A stretch of 64,000 nt of DNA from Cohaesibacter marisflavi (GCF_900115225.1 NZ_FOVR01000001.1:1-64000), one strand, 5' to 3'. Counted from the stretch's first letter, positions 35,647 to 45,622 are shown. Program-made: numbers and translations. The notes: a model not told the origin generated them from the sequence alone.

Positions 35647-36612
35647 ATGTTTTTCAAACCCTTAAAGACGGCCGTTGTTTTCTCGGCTCTTGTTGCTGCA
35701 GCAGTTCTGCCTGTCCAGGCTGAGGACTTCCCGACCCGTGGTCTCGAATTCGTTGCCGGTTATGGTCCTGGTGGCGGGCACGACACCATGCTGCGGTCCA
35801 TGGCCAAGGTTATTCGCGAAACCAATCTCATTGACGCATCCGTCAATGTCGTGAACAAACCTGGCGGCGCTGGTGCAACATCGCTTGGCTATCTCAACAG
35901 TCATGAAGGGGATGGCCACTATCTGATGGCTGCCACTTCATCCTTCATCACAACACCTTTGACGGCAGATGTTGGCTTGAACTACAAGGACTTCACCCCG
36001 ATTGCTCGTCTGGGTATCGACCCGACCCTGCTGGTTGTTCCTGCGTCCTCCGACATCAAGACCCTTGATGACATTAAAAACGCTGGCCGCGTGCTCAACG
36101 TTGCTGGTGGTGGCCGTGGACAGATCGAACATATTGCAACGATCATGGTGTCCGATGCCCTCGACGTGAAACTGAACTTCGTGCCGTTCCAAGGCGATGG
36201 TGAAGTCGCCAGTGCGCTGCTTGGTCGTCAGGTCGATTTCGCCATGATCAACCCGGGTGCTGTATCCGAGTTCATCAAAAGCGGTCGTATGCGTGCCATT
36301 GCCATCTCCACGGAGCAGCGCGCTGAAATGTTCCCGGATGTCCCGACCTTCAAGGAAAAGGGCTATGATGTGGTCGCCTCGGTTTTCCGTGGTGTCGTTG
36401 CTGCCAAGGATATTCCGGCAGAGGCCAAGGCTTATCTGTCCGAAATGGTTGAGCGTCTGCAGGAAACCCCGGAATGGACCGAACAGTATCTCAAACCAAA
36501 CGGGATCATTCCTGGTTATCTCGATGCTGATGCTTTTGCTGCCTATCTGGAAAAGACCAACAGCGTCTATGAAACCAACCTGTCCAATCTTGGTCTCCTG
36601 AAAAAGAACTGA
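35647..36612 (+). CDS. Tripartite tricarboxylate transporter binding protein (TctC type)
   Basis: A 321-residue periplasmic protein with a signal peptide (VFSALVAAAVLPVQAEDFPT). Family features are the glycine-rich loop VAGYGPGGGHDTMLRSMAKV near the N-terminus, VVNKPGGAGATSLGYLN, and VPFQGDGEVASALLGRQVDF. GGGAGG precedes the start. It binds a carboxylic acid and feeds it to TctB/TctA; which acid is unknown. Confidence 0.9.
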   Translation: MFFKPLKTAVVFSALVAAAVLPVQAEDFPTRGLEFVAGYGPGGGHDTMLRSMAKVIRETNLIDASVNVVNKPGGAGATSLGYLNSHEGDGHYLMAATSSFITTPLTADVGLNYKDFTPIARLGIDPTLLVVPASSDIKTLDDIKNAGRVLNVAGGGRGQIEHIATIMVSDALDVKLNFVPFQGDGEVASALLGRQVDFAMINPGAVSEFIKSGRMRAIAISTEQRAEMFPDVPTFKEKGYDVVASVFRGVVAAKDIPAEAKAYLSEMVERLQETPEWTEQYLKPNGIIPGYLDADAFAAYLEKTNSVYETNLSNLGLLKKN

Positions 36613-37076
36613 TGGGCACCATGAAAACTGCAGAAATTACATTTCTGGCAATTCTGGCGGCTTTTGCCGCCAGTCTTGCGATCGGTTCGCTCGATCTCAA
36701 ATATGCTGACGAATTCTCCTTCGGCCCCGGTTTTGTGCCGTTGAATGTTGGTGTGCTGATCGTCATCTGCTGCGCTTTGCAGGCCTTGCGGAGCCTTGCC
36801 AAAAGTCGGAAGGAAGCGGCTGAAGCCGGAGACAGACAAGAACACGCGGACACGTCCCCCAATATCGCCGGTCTTCTGATCACCACGGCTATCATTGTTC
36901 TTGGTGTTGCTGCCATGGCGCTTGGCTCTGTGCTCGCACCCATCTTTGCCATGATCTTCCTGCTGTCCTGGCGCGTCGCGCACCATCCGATCACATCGTC
37001 ACTATTTGTCGGCGCCACCACGACCGCCGCCATCTATGTCATCTTTGCCATTTGGCTGAATCTGCCGGTGCTTTGA
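36612..37076 (+). CDS. TctB-family small permease subunit
   Basis: A 154-residue protein with four predicted helices (for example LAILAAFAASLAIGSLDLKY and SLFVGATTTAAIYVIFAIWL). Its ATG overlaps the tctC stop codon by one base, so translation is coupled. TctB is the small membrane partner of TctA. A basic, hydrophilic stretch (SRKEAAEAGDRQEHADTSPN) separates the helical halves, as is usual. Confidence 0.82.
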   Translation: MGTMKTAEITFLAILAAFAASLAIGSLDLKYADEFSFGPGFVPLNVGVLIVICCALQALRSLAKSRKEAAEAGDRQEHADTSPNIAGLLITTAIIVLGVAAMALGSVLAPIFAMIFLLSWRVAHHPITSSLFVGATTTAAIYVIFAIWLNLPVL

Positions 37077-37107
37077 GCCGCAGCAAACAATTCACGGGAC
37101 GAAATGC

Positions 37108-38622
37108 ATGCTGGATTCGTTATCTCACCTGATGGTGGCGTTCAATCAGGTCGCCACGCCGGAAAACCTGCTGCTCATCTTTGTGGCTGGCTTGATCGGC
37201 ACGCTCGTTGGTGCCTTGCCCGGCCTCGGGCCATCGGCGGGTATTGCTCTCATGATGCCCCTGACCTTCGGCATGAGCCCGATCTCGGGTCTCTCCCTGC
37301 TGACAGGCGTTTATATGGGTACCATGTATGGCGGGCGTCTGACCGCCATTCTCATCAACACCCCCGGCGACGCCCCCGCCATTGTGACGGCCATGGAAGG
37401 CTATCCCATGATGCAACGGGGAAAAGGCGGACAAGCCCTCGGCATCTCGGCCATTGCCTCCTTTGTCGGCGGTATTTTTGGTCTGCTGATGCTGATCTTC
37501 TTTGCGCCGATCATCGCCGAATATGCCATCTTTCTCGGGCCTCCGGAATATTTCATGCTGATGCTGCTCGGCCTGAGCATGATCATCGTGCTGGCCGGCT
37601 CCGATCCGCTCAAGGCGCTGATTGCCACGCTGGTCGGGGTTCTGCTCAGTACCATCGGCAGTGATTATGTCTCGGGCAATGTGCGCTTTGCCGTTGTGCC
37701 TGAACTGATCGAAGGGGTGGACTTCGTGGCTGTCATCATTGGCCTGTTCGGTATCGGCGAAGTGCTGGTCAATGTCGAAGAACGCATTCGCCTGAATATG
37801 GGCAAGCCCAAATTCAAATTCAGCGAATTCATTCCCGGACTGGCTGAACTGCGCCATATCAGTTTGCCCACCCTGCGTGGCTCGGTGATCGGCACCGGCA
37901 TCGGCGTGTTGCCCGGCGCGGGCGCGACCATCGCCACCTTCATCGCCTATATCACGGAGAAAAAGCTCTCCAAACAGCCAGAGAATTTTGGCAAAGGGGC
38001 ATCCGAAGGTCTGGCCAGCCCAGAAGCGGCCAACAATGCGGCGGTTCCCGGCTCGCTGATCCCGCTTCTAACGCTCGGTATTCCGGGCTCGGGCGGCACG
38101 GCCATCATGCTGGGGGCGTTGATCATGTTCGGCCTTAACCCCGGCCCGATGCTGATGATCCAGTCAGCCGACATTGTCTGGGGCACCATCGCGGGTCTGA
38201 CCATTGCCAACCTGTTCCTGCTGGGCTCGAACATCCTGTTGATCCCGGTCTTCGTGAACGCTCTGCGCCTTATTCAGAACCATCTGAATGCCATCGTTGT
38301 TGCCTTCTGTCTGGTGGGGGCCTTCTCCATCAACTATGGCACCTTCGATGTCTGGGTAACCGTTGTATTCGGGGTCATCGGCTATCTGATGAAGCGCGCC
38401 AACTATCCAACCGGCCCGTTCATTCTGGCTCTGGTGTTGGCGCCTCTGGCCGAGAACTATCTGCGTCAGTCCATCATGCTGGGGCAGGGGTCTTGGGGTA
38501 TCTTCGTGCAAAAGCCGCTCACGATGACCTTTACCATTCTGGTGCTCGGGGTCGTTCTGTTCGGTCTCGCCAAGGCGCCAATCGCCAGCTATGTCAACAA
38601 ACGGCGCAATCAAGCGGCATAA
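37108..38622 (+). CDS. TctA-family large permease subunit
   Basis: A 504-residue membrane protein of the usual TctA size. Two family repeats are visible: LVGALPGLGPSAGIALMMPL near 35-55 and IGVLPGAGATIATFIAYITE near 270-290, followed by NNAAVPGSLIPLLTLGIPGS. It forms the transport channel of the tripartite tricarboxylate transporter. It is the last gene of the operon and is followed by a strong terminator. Confidence 0.93.
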   Translation: MLDSLSHLMVAFNQVATPENLLLIFVAGLIGTLVGALPGLGPSAGIALMMPLTFGMSPISGLSLLTGVYMGTMYGGRLTAILINTPGDAPAIVTAMEGYPMMQRGKGGQALGISAIASFVGGIFGLLMLIFFAPIIAEYAIFLGPPEYFMLMLLGLSMIIVLAGSDPLKALIATLVGVLLSTIGSDYVSGNVRFAVVPELIEGVDFVAVIIGLFGIGEVLVNVEERIRLNMGKPKFKFSEFIPGLAELRHISLPTLRGSVIGTGIGVLPGAGATIATFIAYITEKKLSKQPENFGKGASEGLASPEAANNAAVPGSLIPLLTLGIPGSGGTAIMLGALIMFGLNPGPMLMIQSADIVWGTIAGLTIANLFLLGSNILLIPVFVNALRLIQNHLNAIVVAFCLVGAFSINYGTFDVWVTVVFGVIGYLMKRANYPTGPFILALVLAPLAENYLRQSIMLGQGSWGIFVQKPLTMTFTILVLGVVLFGLAKAPIASYVNKRRNQAA

Positions 38623-38646
38623 AGACCACCTGTCTTGCGGAAAACG

Positions 38647-38675
38647 AAATGGCCAGCTCATCGGGCTGGCCATTT
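38647..38675 (+). terminator. Rho-independent terminator after tctA
   Basis: Stem AAATGGCCAGC at 38647-38657 with GCTGGCCATTT at 38665-38675, a 7-base loop, then a run of T. It ends the GntR-controlled operon. Confidence 0.9.
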
Positions 38676-38757
38676 TTTATTGGGGCAGCAAATTTCACGG
38701 GCTTGGTAAAAAGCTTGCTCCGGTTTCTCTGCTCTTGGGCAGGGTTGCGTCGTTCGA

Positions 38758-39738
38758 CTAGCCGCCCGTTGCCGCCATGGCCCTGTCAACGGGTGCAGAC
38801 ACTTCATTGAAATTATGCTGCCATGGCTTGAGAGCAATGGATTGGCGGATCAGCTCCATCAATCCGTCATCCGAAATGCCCTCGCGCAAGGGGGCCTTGA
38901 GGTCTGCCGAATGGCTGTTGCCAAGGCACATGTAAAGGGTGCCGTTCGCTCCGAGCCGCACCCTGTTGCAGGAGGCGCAGAAATGGCGGGACAGGGGCGT
39001 GATAAGGCCGATTTGTGTCTGCGTGCCGACGATGCGCAAGTAGCGGGCAGGACCGCCGCCAGAGGCAATGTCATCCACCAGTGTGAAATGCTGCTCCAGT
39101 TGTTGCTGCACCACTTCGAGCGGCACATAGCGCGACACGGCGTCACTGCCACCAGCCCCCATGGGCATGGTTTCGATATAGCGCAGGGTGAAGCCTTGCG
39201 CCGCGCACCAGCGGGCCATGTCGACCACTTCGTCGTCATTGATGCCCTTCATCACCAGCATGTTGATCTTGATGGGGTAAAAGCCAACCGCCCGCGCTTT
39301 TTCAAGCCCGCGCAACACCTTGGCCAGATCGCCCCCATGGGTGATGCGCGAAAAACGCTCCGCATCAAGGCTATCGAGCGACACATTTAGCCGACTGACA
39401 CCCGCCTCGAACAGGGCGTCTGCATGGCGCTCAAGCAACAGCGCATTCGTTGTCATGGAAAGATCATCAATGCCGGGCAGGGCATGAAGCTGCGCAGCCA
39501 AATCCGCAACGCCCTTGCGCACCAGCGGTTCGCCCCCTGTAAGGCGCACCCGATGCACGCCCAGCTTGGCAAACGCTGCCATGATCCGCTCGATTTCATC
39601 AAGCCCAAGGCGACTGCTCGAGGGCGCAAAATCTGAACTGCCAGCAGGTAGGCAATAGAAACAGCGCAGGTTGCACCGGTCCGTCAGGGACAGGCGGACA
39701 TAGTCGATCTTGCGTCCATAGGGATCGATAAAGGACAT
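38758..39738 (-). CDS. moaA: GTP 3',8-cyclase
   Basis: A 326-residue radical SAM enzyme for the first step of molybdenum-cofactor synthesis. The SAM cluster motif is in SLTDRCNLRCFYC, the second cluster cysteines are in CASCNRVRLGANGTLYMC, the GTP-related region includes RLTGGEPLVRKG, and the C-terminus ends in the required double glycine. The start at 39738 matches family length; a longer frame is rejected. It lies downstream of ttrA on the same strand with a 91-base gap. The probable reason is supply of cofactor to TtrA when tetrathionate is respired. Confidence 0.92.
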   Translation of the reverse strand: MSFIDPYGRKIDYVRLSLTDRCNLRCFYCLPAGSSDFAPSSSRLGLDEIERIMAAFAKLGVHRVRLTGGEPLVRKGVADLAAQLHALPGIDDLSMTTNALLLERHADALFEAGVSRLNVSLDSLDAERFSRITHGGDLAKVLRGLEKARAVGFYPIKINMLVMKGINDDEVVDMARWCAAQGFTLRYIETMPMGAGGSDAVSRYVPLEVVQQQLEQHFTLVDDIASGGGPARYLRIVGTQTQIGLITPLSRHFCASCNRVRLGANGTLYMCLGNSHSADLKAPLREGISDDGLMELIRQSIALKPWQHNFNEVSAPVDRAMAATGG

Positions 39739-39829
39739 GGCGCTTTTCCTATTCCTTTTTTTGCTTGGCAAAAGGGTAAAAAGGCTGCCGGAGAGGACCC
39801 CGACAGCCAAGGTTAAGGGAGGAGATGCA

Positions 39830-42800
39830 TCAAGCAAGTTTCTCGATTTTCGCAGGCAGCCCCTGACGCACGGCGGCCCCCGAGATCGGATCAACCCAGA
39901 CGCCGGGCTTGGCGCGTGTCGGGTCGATCAGGCCCAGATCATTTTGCAGCACGCCGCTTGCCTGCTTCGGATCTGCTGCCATGGTGATGCCGTCGACGGT
40001 AATGTCCGCGGCCCCGAAGCGGCGATGGCCAAAGCCATGCTCGATGGCAACCGTGCCCGGCACCACCCCGTCCCGCACGACGGCCACGCTCTCGATGCTG
40101 CCACCCGGTGTGGTGAGGCGCACCCTGTCACCGGTCGTGATGCCATGGCTTTCCGCCACATCGCGGCCGATATTGAGTGTGTTGGTCGCAACGATCCTCA
40201 GAAGTGTCTTGGCCCCGACGGAGTAGGAATTCTGCAATGGCGATTTGAAGCTGATTACCTTGATCGGCCAGTCGCTTTGCGGATAGACCTCAGCCACCTT
40301 GCTGCCATCGGAGAATTCCGCTTCGCGCCATGTGGGTACGCCGGGCGAGCGCTTGCCTGTCATGGCATTGCGCGCACTGCCGACCCCTTCGTTATAGACA
40401 AGCATCGGCTTGCCGAACGGATGCGCGCTTTGTTCGCCCTTGTAGCTCTTGTCTTTATTCTCGTAGCGTCCGCCCTTGGCATAGATCGCCGCCGCTTTGC
40501 GCCATTCATCGGGCTTGAGGGTTGATTCCAGCTGATCACGGATGCGGTCAACGCCAGATACCATCATGTCATCGTCGCTGGCGTCAGGCACGGACGAGCC
40601 GCCCACGGTTGCCACATTCACCGCACCTCGCAGATAGAAGTCTTCGGGCCGGTTGAGCGGATGCATGGTGCCGTCCTTATCAGGGATCGCCTCGTCACCA
40701 AAGCCTGGCAGGCCCATGCGCTTTGCTGTTGCTATGAGGAACATGTCGACATCGATCGGCACGCCATCGGCAGTTCTTTCCACCTTCGGGTCGACCACCG
40801 GCCAGCGGGCCGTGGTGATCTTGGTGGGCACGCCGTTCCATGGCTTGACGAACCCCCAGCTTTCATACATCACCGTATCCGGTACGATATAGTCGGCCAG
40901 AGCCGTGCTTTCATTGATGAAAGGATCAATGGAGATGATCAGCGGCACCACCTTCGGATCTTTCAGCTTGGGCACCAGATGCTCGATGCCTGCAATACCA
41001 TAGATTGGATTGGCATTGCGCAGGATGAGCGCCTCGATATTGTAGGGGTAGCCGTTGACCATGGATGAGAACCATTCCGTCGCCAGCCCCGGCGCATTGG
41101 GATACCATGGCCCATCGGCAGGGAAGGCCTTGCCCGCAGCTTTCTTGGCCTTGAATTCGGAGGTCTTCTCGTAAGGCACATTGCGTCCCAGTGGCAGGCC
41201 CTTGGGTTTAACGCCGCCCTTCACCTTGGCCAGATCATAGGCTGGACCATTGGTGTCCGGGTACCAGCCGCCCAGCATGAGGGTGCCGCCCTTCCAGTTG
41301 AGATTGCCAATGAGCGTGTTGAGCATCATCAGCGCAAAGGCATTGTAAAAGCCCGAGCCGCTCATCATGCCGCCATGGGTGTTCACCGCCGCCTTGCGGC
41401 CATGGCTGGTGAATTCATTGGCAAGGCCGGTGATGGTTTCGACCGGAATGCCGCAAGCCTCAGAATAGTCTTCATAGCTTAACCGCCCGGCTTCCTCGCG
41501 CAGCAGAGTGAGGCCGGTCTTCACCGCAACAGGGCCTTCCTTGCCCTCTACCGTGCCATCAAAGAACAGCGGCGCAGGCTGATCGCCCACTGGCACGGGG
41601 CCATTCTCAGACGCAACCATATAAGGGTCGCTATCGTCATAGGCCTTGGCGTCTTCGGCCAATTCCAGCCCCATGTCGGAGCCGCGCAGCAACTTGCCCA
41701 TGCGCGGATGGGTTTCATCTGCGATGACCAGATGGGTAGCATTGCTCCAGTTGGCTTCACCAGCTACCATTGCGGCTTTCTTGGATGGTTGGGCCAGATA
41801 GTCCTTGTTGATGCGGTCATTCTCAAACATCCAGCGGATCATGCCCATGGCAAGGGCGCCATCCGTGCCCGGAACAATCGGCAACCAGCGAGACCGATCC
41901 CCGGACGGGCCGCTCTGGGCATGGTTAAGCACCGGATCGACCACAACATAATCAAGTTTGCCATCGCTGCGGGCTTCAGCCACCAGCGCGCCAATGCGCT
42001 TGAAGGGGTTGCCCGCATTACCCGGTGCTGTACCGATGAAAATGATGAATTCGGCTTCCTCAAAATCCGGCTTGGCGTGTGGCATCTTTTTCACATCGCC
42101 AAACATTGCGCCCGAACCCGAACGATAGGAGCCACCGCAATAGGAGCCATGGCGAGCATAGTTGGTAGAACCATAGGCCTGTTTCAGCCAGCGCAGATTC
42201 ATGTTGTCTCTGCCATCATTGACCGAACTGAGCATGACAACACCATTGGCGCGGGGGCCCAGCTCAGGCGCATCGGCCTTGATGGGTGTCTCCAGATCGC
42301 GGATTTCCCGCAGGCCTGCCACCTTGCCCTCGCCAAACAGATCGCCGCCTTCAACCACTTCTTCGACAAGCTGCTCAAAGCTGATGGTTTCCCATTGGCC
42401 GGAGCCACGCGCACCGACGCGCTTTAGGGGCTTGAGCACCCGACGCGGATTGTCGATCTGATCAAGCACGGCATTGCCGCGCCCGCAGGCCGTGGAGCGA
42501 TGCAGCATGCCGTCGCCAGCGCCCGGTTGCCCAAGCGCAACAAGGCTTTCACGGACTGGTGTTTCATAAGGCAAAAACTCGGTGGTGCTGAGCGGGTTAT
42601 AGGGGTTGCCTGTAACGCGCAGGACCTTGTTGTTCGCCTTGTCGACACGCACCCGCACACCACACATGGTGGTGCACCCGATGCACATGGCGTAGCTTAC
42701 CGCCTGATCGGGATTGAGCTCGATGTCGCCATTGGCGGCCACTTTATATTCCGGCTCAGGGGCGTTGCCGGTCAAATGCTTGCGCGGCACCTTGCCGGAC

Positions 42801-42907
42801 CATTTGCCTCGGGTGATCTTTTTCACCGGCTCGGCATAGCCTGCGGCGAACGCGCCCAGCGCTCCGATAGCGACGGCGCCCTTCAATATGTTGCGACGTG
42901 TTGACAT
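39830..42907 (-). CDS. ttrA: Tetrathionate reductase molybdopterin subunit
   Basis: A 1025-residue Mo-bisPGD enzyme of normal TtrA length. It has a Tat signal (TRRNILKGAVAIGALGAFAA) and a 4Fe-4S site from C75, C78, C82 (MCIGCTTMCG) and C141. The probable molybdenum ligand is C257 in ARHGSYCGGSYRSGSG. It reduces tetrathionate to thiosulfate in the periplasm. It is encoded directly after ttrC (11-base gap). Assignment to tetrathionate rather than arsenate or polysulfide rests on the full set of ttrS, ttrR, ttrB and ttrC around it. Confidence 0.92.
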   Translation of the reverse strand: MSTRRNILKGAVAIGALGAFAAGYAEPVKKITRGKWSGKVPRKHLTGNAPEPEYKVAANGDIELNPDQAVSYAMCIGCTTMCGVRVRVDKANNKVLRVTGNPYNPLSTTEFLPYETPVRESLVALGQPGAGDGMLHRSTACGRGNAVLDQIDNPRRVLKPLKRVGARGSGQWETISFEQLVEEVVEGGDLFGEGKVAGLREIRDLETPIKADAPELGPRANGVVMLSSVNDGRDNMNLRWLKQAYGSTNYARHGSYCGGSYRSGSGAMFGDVKKMPHAKPDFEEAEFIIFIGTAPGNAGNPFKRIGALVAEARSDGKLDYVVVDPVLNHAQSGPSGDRSRWLPIVPGTDGALAMGMIRWMFENDRINKDYLAQPSKKAAMVAGEANWSNATHLVIADETHPRMGKLLRGSDMGLELAEDAKAYDDSDPYMVASENGPVPVGDQPAPLFFDGTVEGKEGPVAVKTGLTLLREEAGRLSYEDYSEACGIPVETITGLANEFTSHGRKAAVNTHGGMMSGSGFYNAFALMMLNTLIGNLNWKGGTLMLGGWYPDTNGPAYDLAKVKGGVKPKGLPLGRNVPYEKTSEFKAKKAAGKAFPADGPWYPNAPGLATEWFSSMVNGYPYNIEALILRNANPIYGIAGIEHLVPKLKDPKVVPLIISIDPFINESTALADYIVPDTVMYESWGFVKPWNGVPTKITTARWPVVDPKVERTADGVPIDVDMFLIATAKRMGLPGFGDEAIPDKDGTMHPLNRPEDFYLRGAVNVATVGGSSVPDASDDDMMVSGVDRIRDQLESTLKPDEWRKAAAIYAKGGRYENKDKSYKGEQSAHPFGKPMLVYNEGVGSARNAMTGKRSPGVPTWREAEFSDGSKVAEVYPQSDWPIKVISFKSPLQNSYSVGAKTLLRIVATNTLNIGRDVAESHGITTGDRVRLTTPGGSIESVAVVRDGVVPGTVAIEHGFGHRRFGAADITVDGITMAADPKQASGVLQNDLGLIDPTRAKPGVWVDPISGAAVRQGLPAKIEKLA

Positions 42908-42918
42908 GGGCTTTCTCC

Positions 42919-44037
42919 TCAGACAGTGCGAGCGGTTTGGGCAGAAGTGGTGGCTGACGTATCGTCAGGCAGGTCTGCTTCGGCCCATGGCACAAAGGTG
43001 GTGTAAAGAATGAGCAGGAAGATCCAGAGCCCGAAGGTGCCGATCACTCCCATGAGGCCTTCGATACCGGTGGGCATCAGGGCGTCATAGAGGCCGGAGC
43101 CGACCTTCGGCACCGCCTGTCCGCCCATGAAGACTGTCCAGCGGAACATCCAGGCGGCGTGAATGGCGATCAGGCCCGTGAACCAGCCCGAGCGAGCCGG
43201 TAGCGTCAGCGCGATGACAAAGGGAATAACGATGGCAGCGGCAGCCCAAAGAGCGATGCGCTGCCACACGGTGAAGCCTGCAACAGAGGCGAGTGCTTCG
43301 GTGTGGCTCTGGCTGATGCCTGAAAAGGCGACCGCGAACCATAGCGTGCCGATGATGGCGACCACGCCAAGAGCCAGCGCCAGCATGCGGTTCATCTTCG
43401 CTTCCACAATAGGACCGGTGGCAAACAGGCGACCAAGAATGAGCATCACGCCAAGCGCACCAACAGCACCGGTTGCTGCAAACTGGAAGGGGAGAAGTGG
43501 CGTGTGCCAAAGCGGACGGGAATAGACCACGGCCACTTCCATGCCGGTATAGGTGAGGATGCCGAGCGCGGCGACGCCTGCACCAATGCCTATGAGGCGT
43601 GCAAAGCCATTGGCCGGACTACCGAAGGCGAGAAAGCGGAAGAGCCATGCAAAGCGCCAGTCATCCTGACCCCAGCGATAGAAGGCTGGCCGGTTCACCG
43701 CCCATGCATAAAGCAGCAGCAAAGTGACATAGGACGAGACGATCCAGGCGCCCCAAGCCATCCATGAGGTGGCGTGGGTATAGACGAAGAACTCCCAAAA
43801 GCGACCCGGCTGATGCAAATCGGCCAGCAGAGCAACGGGGCCGGAAATGCCGGTCGTCACGGCTGTGATCAGCGCCAGCCGGGCATGGGGCAGGGAGGAA
43901 CCACGCCCGAAGACAAAGGCAGGGAAGGTGAGAAACAGGGCAGTCGTCGACATGCCGATGAGGAAGAAATATTGCACGGCCCAAGGCAGCCAGGCGGCTT
44001 CATGGACGGCACCAACAAGCTCATGAATTTGCATCAC
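42919..44037 (-). CDS. ttrC: Tetrathionate reductase membrane subunit (NrfD/PsrC type)
   Basis: A 372-residue integral membrane protein with about nine helices (for example YFFLIGMSTTALFLTFPAFV and WMAWGAWIVSSYVTLLLLYA). It belongs to the NrfD family and takes electrons from the quinol pool to TtrB. Its start overlaps the end of ttrB by four bases. The long loop with SPANGFARLIGIGAGVA is typical of the TtrC branch. Confidence 0.88.
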   Translation of the reverse strand: MMQIHELVGAVHEAAWLPWAVQYFFLIGMSTTALFLTFPAFVFGRGSSLPHARLALITAVTTGISGPVALLADLHQPGRFWEFFVYTHATSWMAWGAWIVSSYVTLLLLYAWAVNRPAFYRWGQDDWRFAWLFRFLAFGSPANGFARLIGIGAGVAALGILTYTGMEVAVVYSRPLWHTPLLPFQFAATGAVGALGVMLILGRLFATGPIVEAKMNRMLALALGVVAIIGTLWFAVAFSGISQSHTEALASVAGFTVWQRIALWAAAAIVIPFVIALTLPARSGWFTGLIAIHAAWMFRWTVFMGGQAVPKVGSGLYDALMPTGIEGLMGVIGTFGLWIFLLILYTTFVPWAEADLPDDTSATTSAQTARTV

Positions 44038-44798
44038 CGGCCCTCCTCGTGATGGTCAATATTGGTCGTGAGCGGAGGACGATAGGCGGCTTCGCCAGCC
44101 ACGCGCCCGTCGAGCGCTTCGTCCAGTCCGATATAATAGACATTGGGTGCGGTATGCATTTCCGGCCGCAGAACTGAGACTTCATGCTCTTTGAGCAACT
44201 TCGACACCGTGCTTTCGGGATCATTGAGATCACCGAAAATGCGGGCGCCACCAACACAGGTTTCCACGCAGGCCGGAAGCAGCCCTGCTTCGGTGCGATG
44301 AATGCAGAAGGTGCATTTGTCCGCGGTCTGGGTTTCGTGGTTGATGAAACGGGCATCATAGGGGCAGGCCTGAACGCAATAGGCGCAGCCCACGCAGCGT
44401 GATGCATCCACCAGCACCTCGCCGGTGCCTTCCTTCTTGTAGGTCGCCTCGACCGGGCAGACCTCGACGCAGGGGGGCTCGTCGCAATGGTTGCACAGCC
44501 GTGGCAGCATCACCATGGCCGGATCGCGCCCTTCCTTGACGACTTCATAAACGGAGACATGGGTGCGGAAAGAATCTTCCGGCACCGCATTCTCCATGAT
44601 GCAGGCCACTGTGCAGGCCTGACAGCCGATGCATTTGCGCAAGTCAACGACCATGCCCCATTTGGGGCCGGTCGGCTGGGGGCCATCGGAGGCTGAACCG
44701 GTTGCAGCTGAAGCACTGTTTGCGCCAGCGACCGTTGCCGCCGCGCCAATGCTCACCTGTCCGATCGCTCCAAGAAATTGGCGACGAGAACTGTCCAT
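44034..44798 (-). CDS. ttrB: Tetrathionate reductase iron-sulfur subunit
   Basis: A 254-residue ferredoxin-like electron carrier. It has a Tat signal (SRRQFLGAIGQVSIGAAATV) and cysteine clusters for four 4Fe-4S centres: RKCIGCQACTVAC, PRLCNHCDEPPCVEVCPVEA, RCVGCAYCVQACPYDA and KCTFCIHRTEAG...CVETC. The start at 44798 has AAAGGA at the right distance; an ATG five codons upstream is less suited. It links TtrC to TtrA. A region of 197 bases separates it from ttrR and should hold the TtrR-controlled promoter. Confidence 0.92.
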   Translation of the reverse strand: MDSSRRQFLGAIGQVSIGAAATVAGANSASAATGSASDGPQPTGPKWGMVVDLRKCIGCQACTVACIMENAVPEDSFRTHVSVYEVVKEGRDPAMVMLPRLCNHCDEPPCVEVCPVEATYKKEGTGEVLVDASRCVGCAYCVQACPYDARFINHETQTADKCTFCIHRTEAGLLPACVETCVGGARIFGDLNDPESTVSKLLKEHEVSVLRPEMHTAPNVYYIGLDEALDGRVAGEAAYRPPLTTNIDHHEEGR

Positions 44799-44981
44799 GG
44801 CTGGTCCTTTCACTCCGCCCCACTTTCTGCTTACCGATTGGTTCGGCTAACGATGGAGGCGTTGGGTCTCTCAAGGACCGTCCTCTTGTCCGTCAGAAGG
44901 ACGATGCAAGAAGGGCGGCCGGTCTGTTAACCAGCCTAGAGAGAGGAGCAAAAGGAGTGAATCAGGCCAAACCCAAGGCCC

Positions 44982-44999
44982 TTAGGGGGTAACCCCTAA
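44982..44999. promoter_or_regulatory. TtrR operator candidate overlapping the ttrR stop codon
   Basis: Perfect 7-bp inverted repeat TTAGGGG at 44982-44988 and CCCCTAA at 44993-44999 with a 4-base spacer. It lies about 185 bases upstream of ttrB. No other strong palindrome was seen in the ttrR-ttrB gap. Confidence 0.45.
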
Positions 45000-45622
45000 A
45001 TCTTGTCCCAATTGGCTGTGACAAGCTGCCGCACCAGATCGGCGGGCGTCGTGGCCTCCATCTTGGTCATCAGGTTATGGCGGTGAATTTCCACCGTCTT
45101 GAGGCTGATTCCAAAGTCTGCGGCAATCTGTTTGTTCTGCTTGCCGTCCATGATGGCGCGGGCGACATCAACCTCGCGGCCCGTCAGGCTCTCGATGCGG
45201 CTGGCAATGGCGGCCTTCAGGGCTTCATCCTCAGCCCGGGCGCGAGCCTCCTTGAGGGCATCATTGATGCGTTCCACCAGCGCCATGCCGTTGACGGGTT
45301 TCTCGAAAAAATCCAGAGCGCCCGACTGGATGGCCCGCACGGCCATGGGTACATCCGCGTGGGCGGTGATGATGATGACGGGCAAGGCACAGGCGCGGCG
45401 TTTCAATTCATCCAGCAGTTCCAACCCACTCATGCCGGGCATGCGCACATCAGCCAGAATGCAGCCGATGAGCGCGCCGTCAAGCCGGTCGAGCAAGTCT
45501 AACGCCGAACTATGGGTTTCGATGGTAAGACCAAGGGAAGAGAGCATGAAGCCGAGCCCGTCGCGCACGGCCCGATCATCATCAACGATATGAATGATTC
45601 CATCCTCATTGATCGCATTCAT
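44996..45622 (-). CDS. ttrR: Response regulator, FixJ/LuxR type, for tetrathionate
   Basis: A 208-residue regulator. The receiver domain has the acidic pocket HIVDDDRAVRDG and the phospho-aspartate D58 in CILADVRMPGMSGLELL; the conserved lysine is in FFEKPVNG. The LuxR-type HTH at about 145-200 reads LTGREVDVARAIMDGKQNKQ and GISLKTVEIHRHN. Its start overlaps ttrS by four bases, so sensor and regulator are made together. It should activate ttrBCA in response to tetrathionate. Confidence 0.9.
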   Translation of the reverse strand: MNAINEDGIIHIVDDDRAVRDGLGFMLSSLGLTIETHSSALDLLDRLDGALIGCILADVRMPGMSGLELLDELKRRACALPVIIITAHADVPMAVRAIQSGALDFFEKPVNGMALVERINDALKEARARAEDEALKAAIASRIESLTGREVDVARAIMDGKQNKQIAADFGISLKTVEIHRHNLMTKMEATTPADLVRQLVTANWDKI

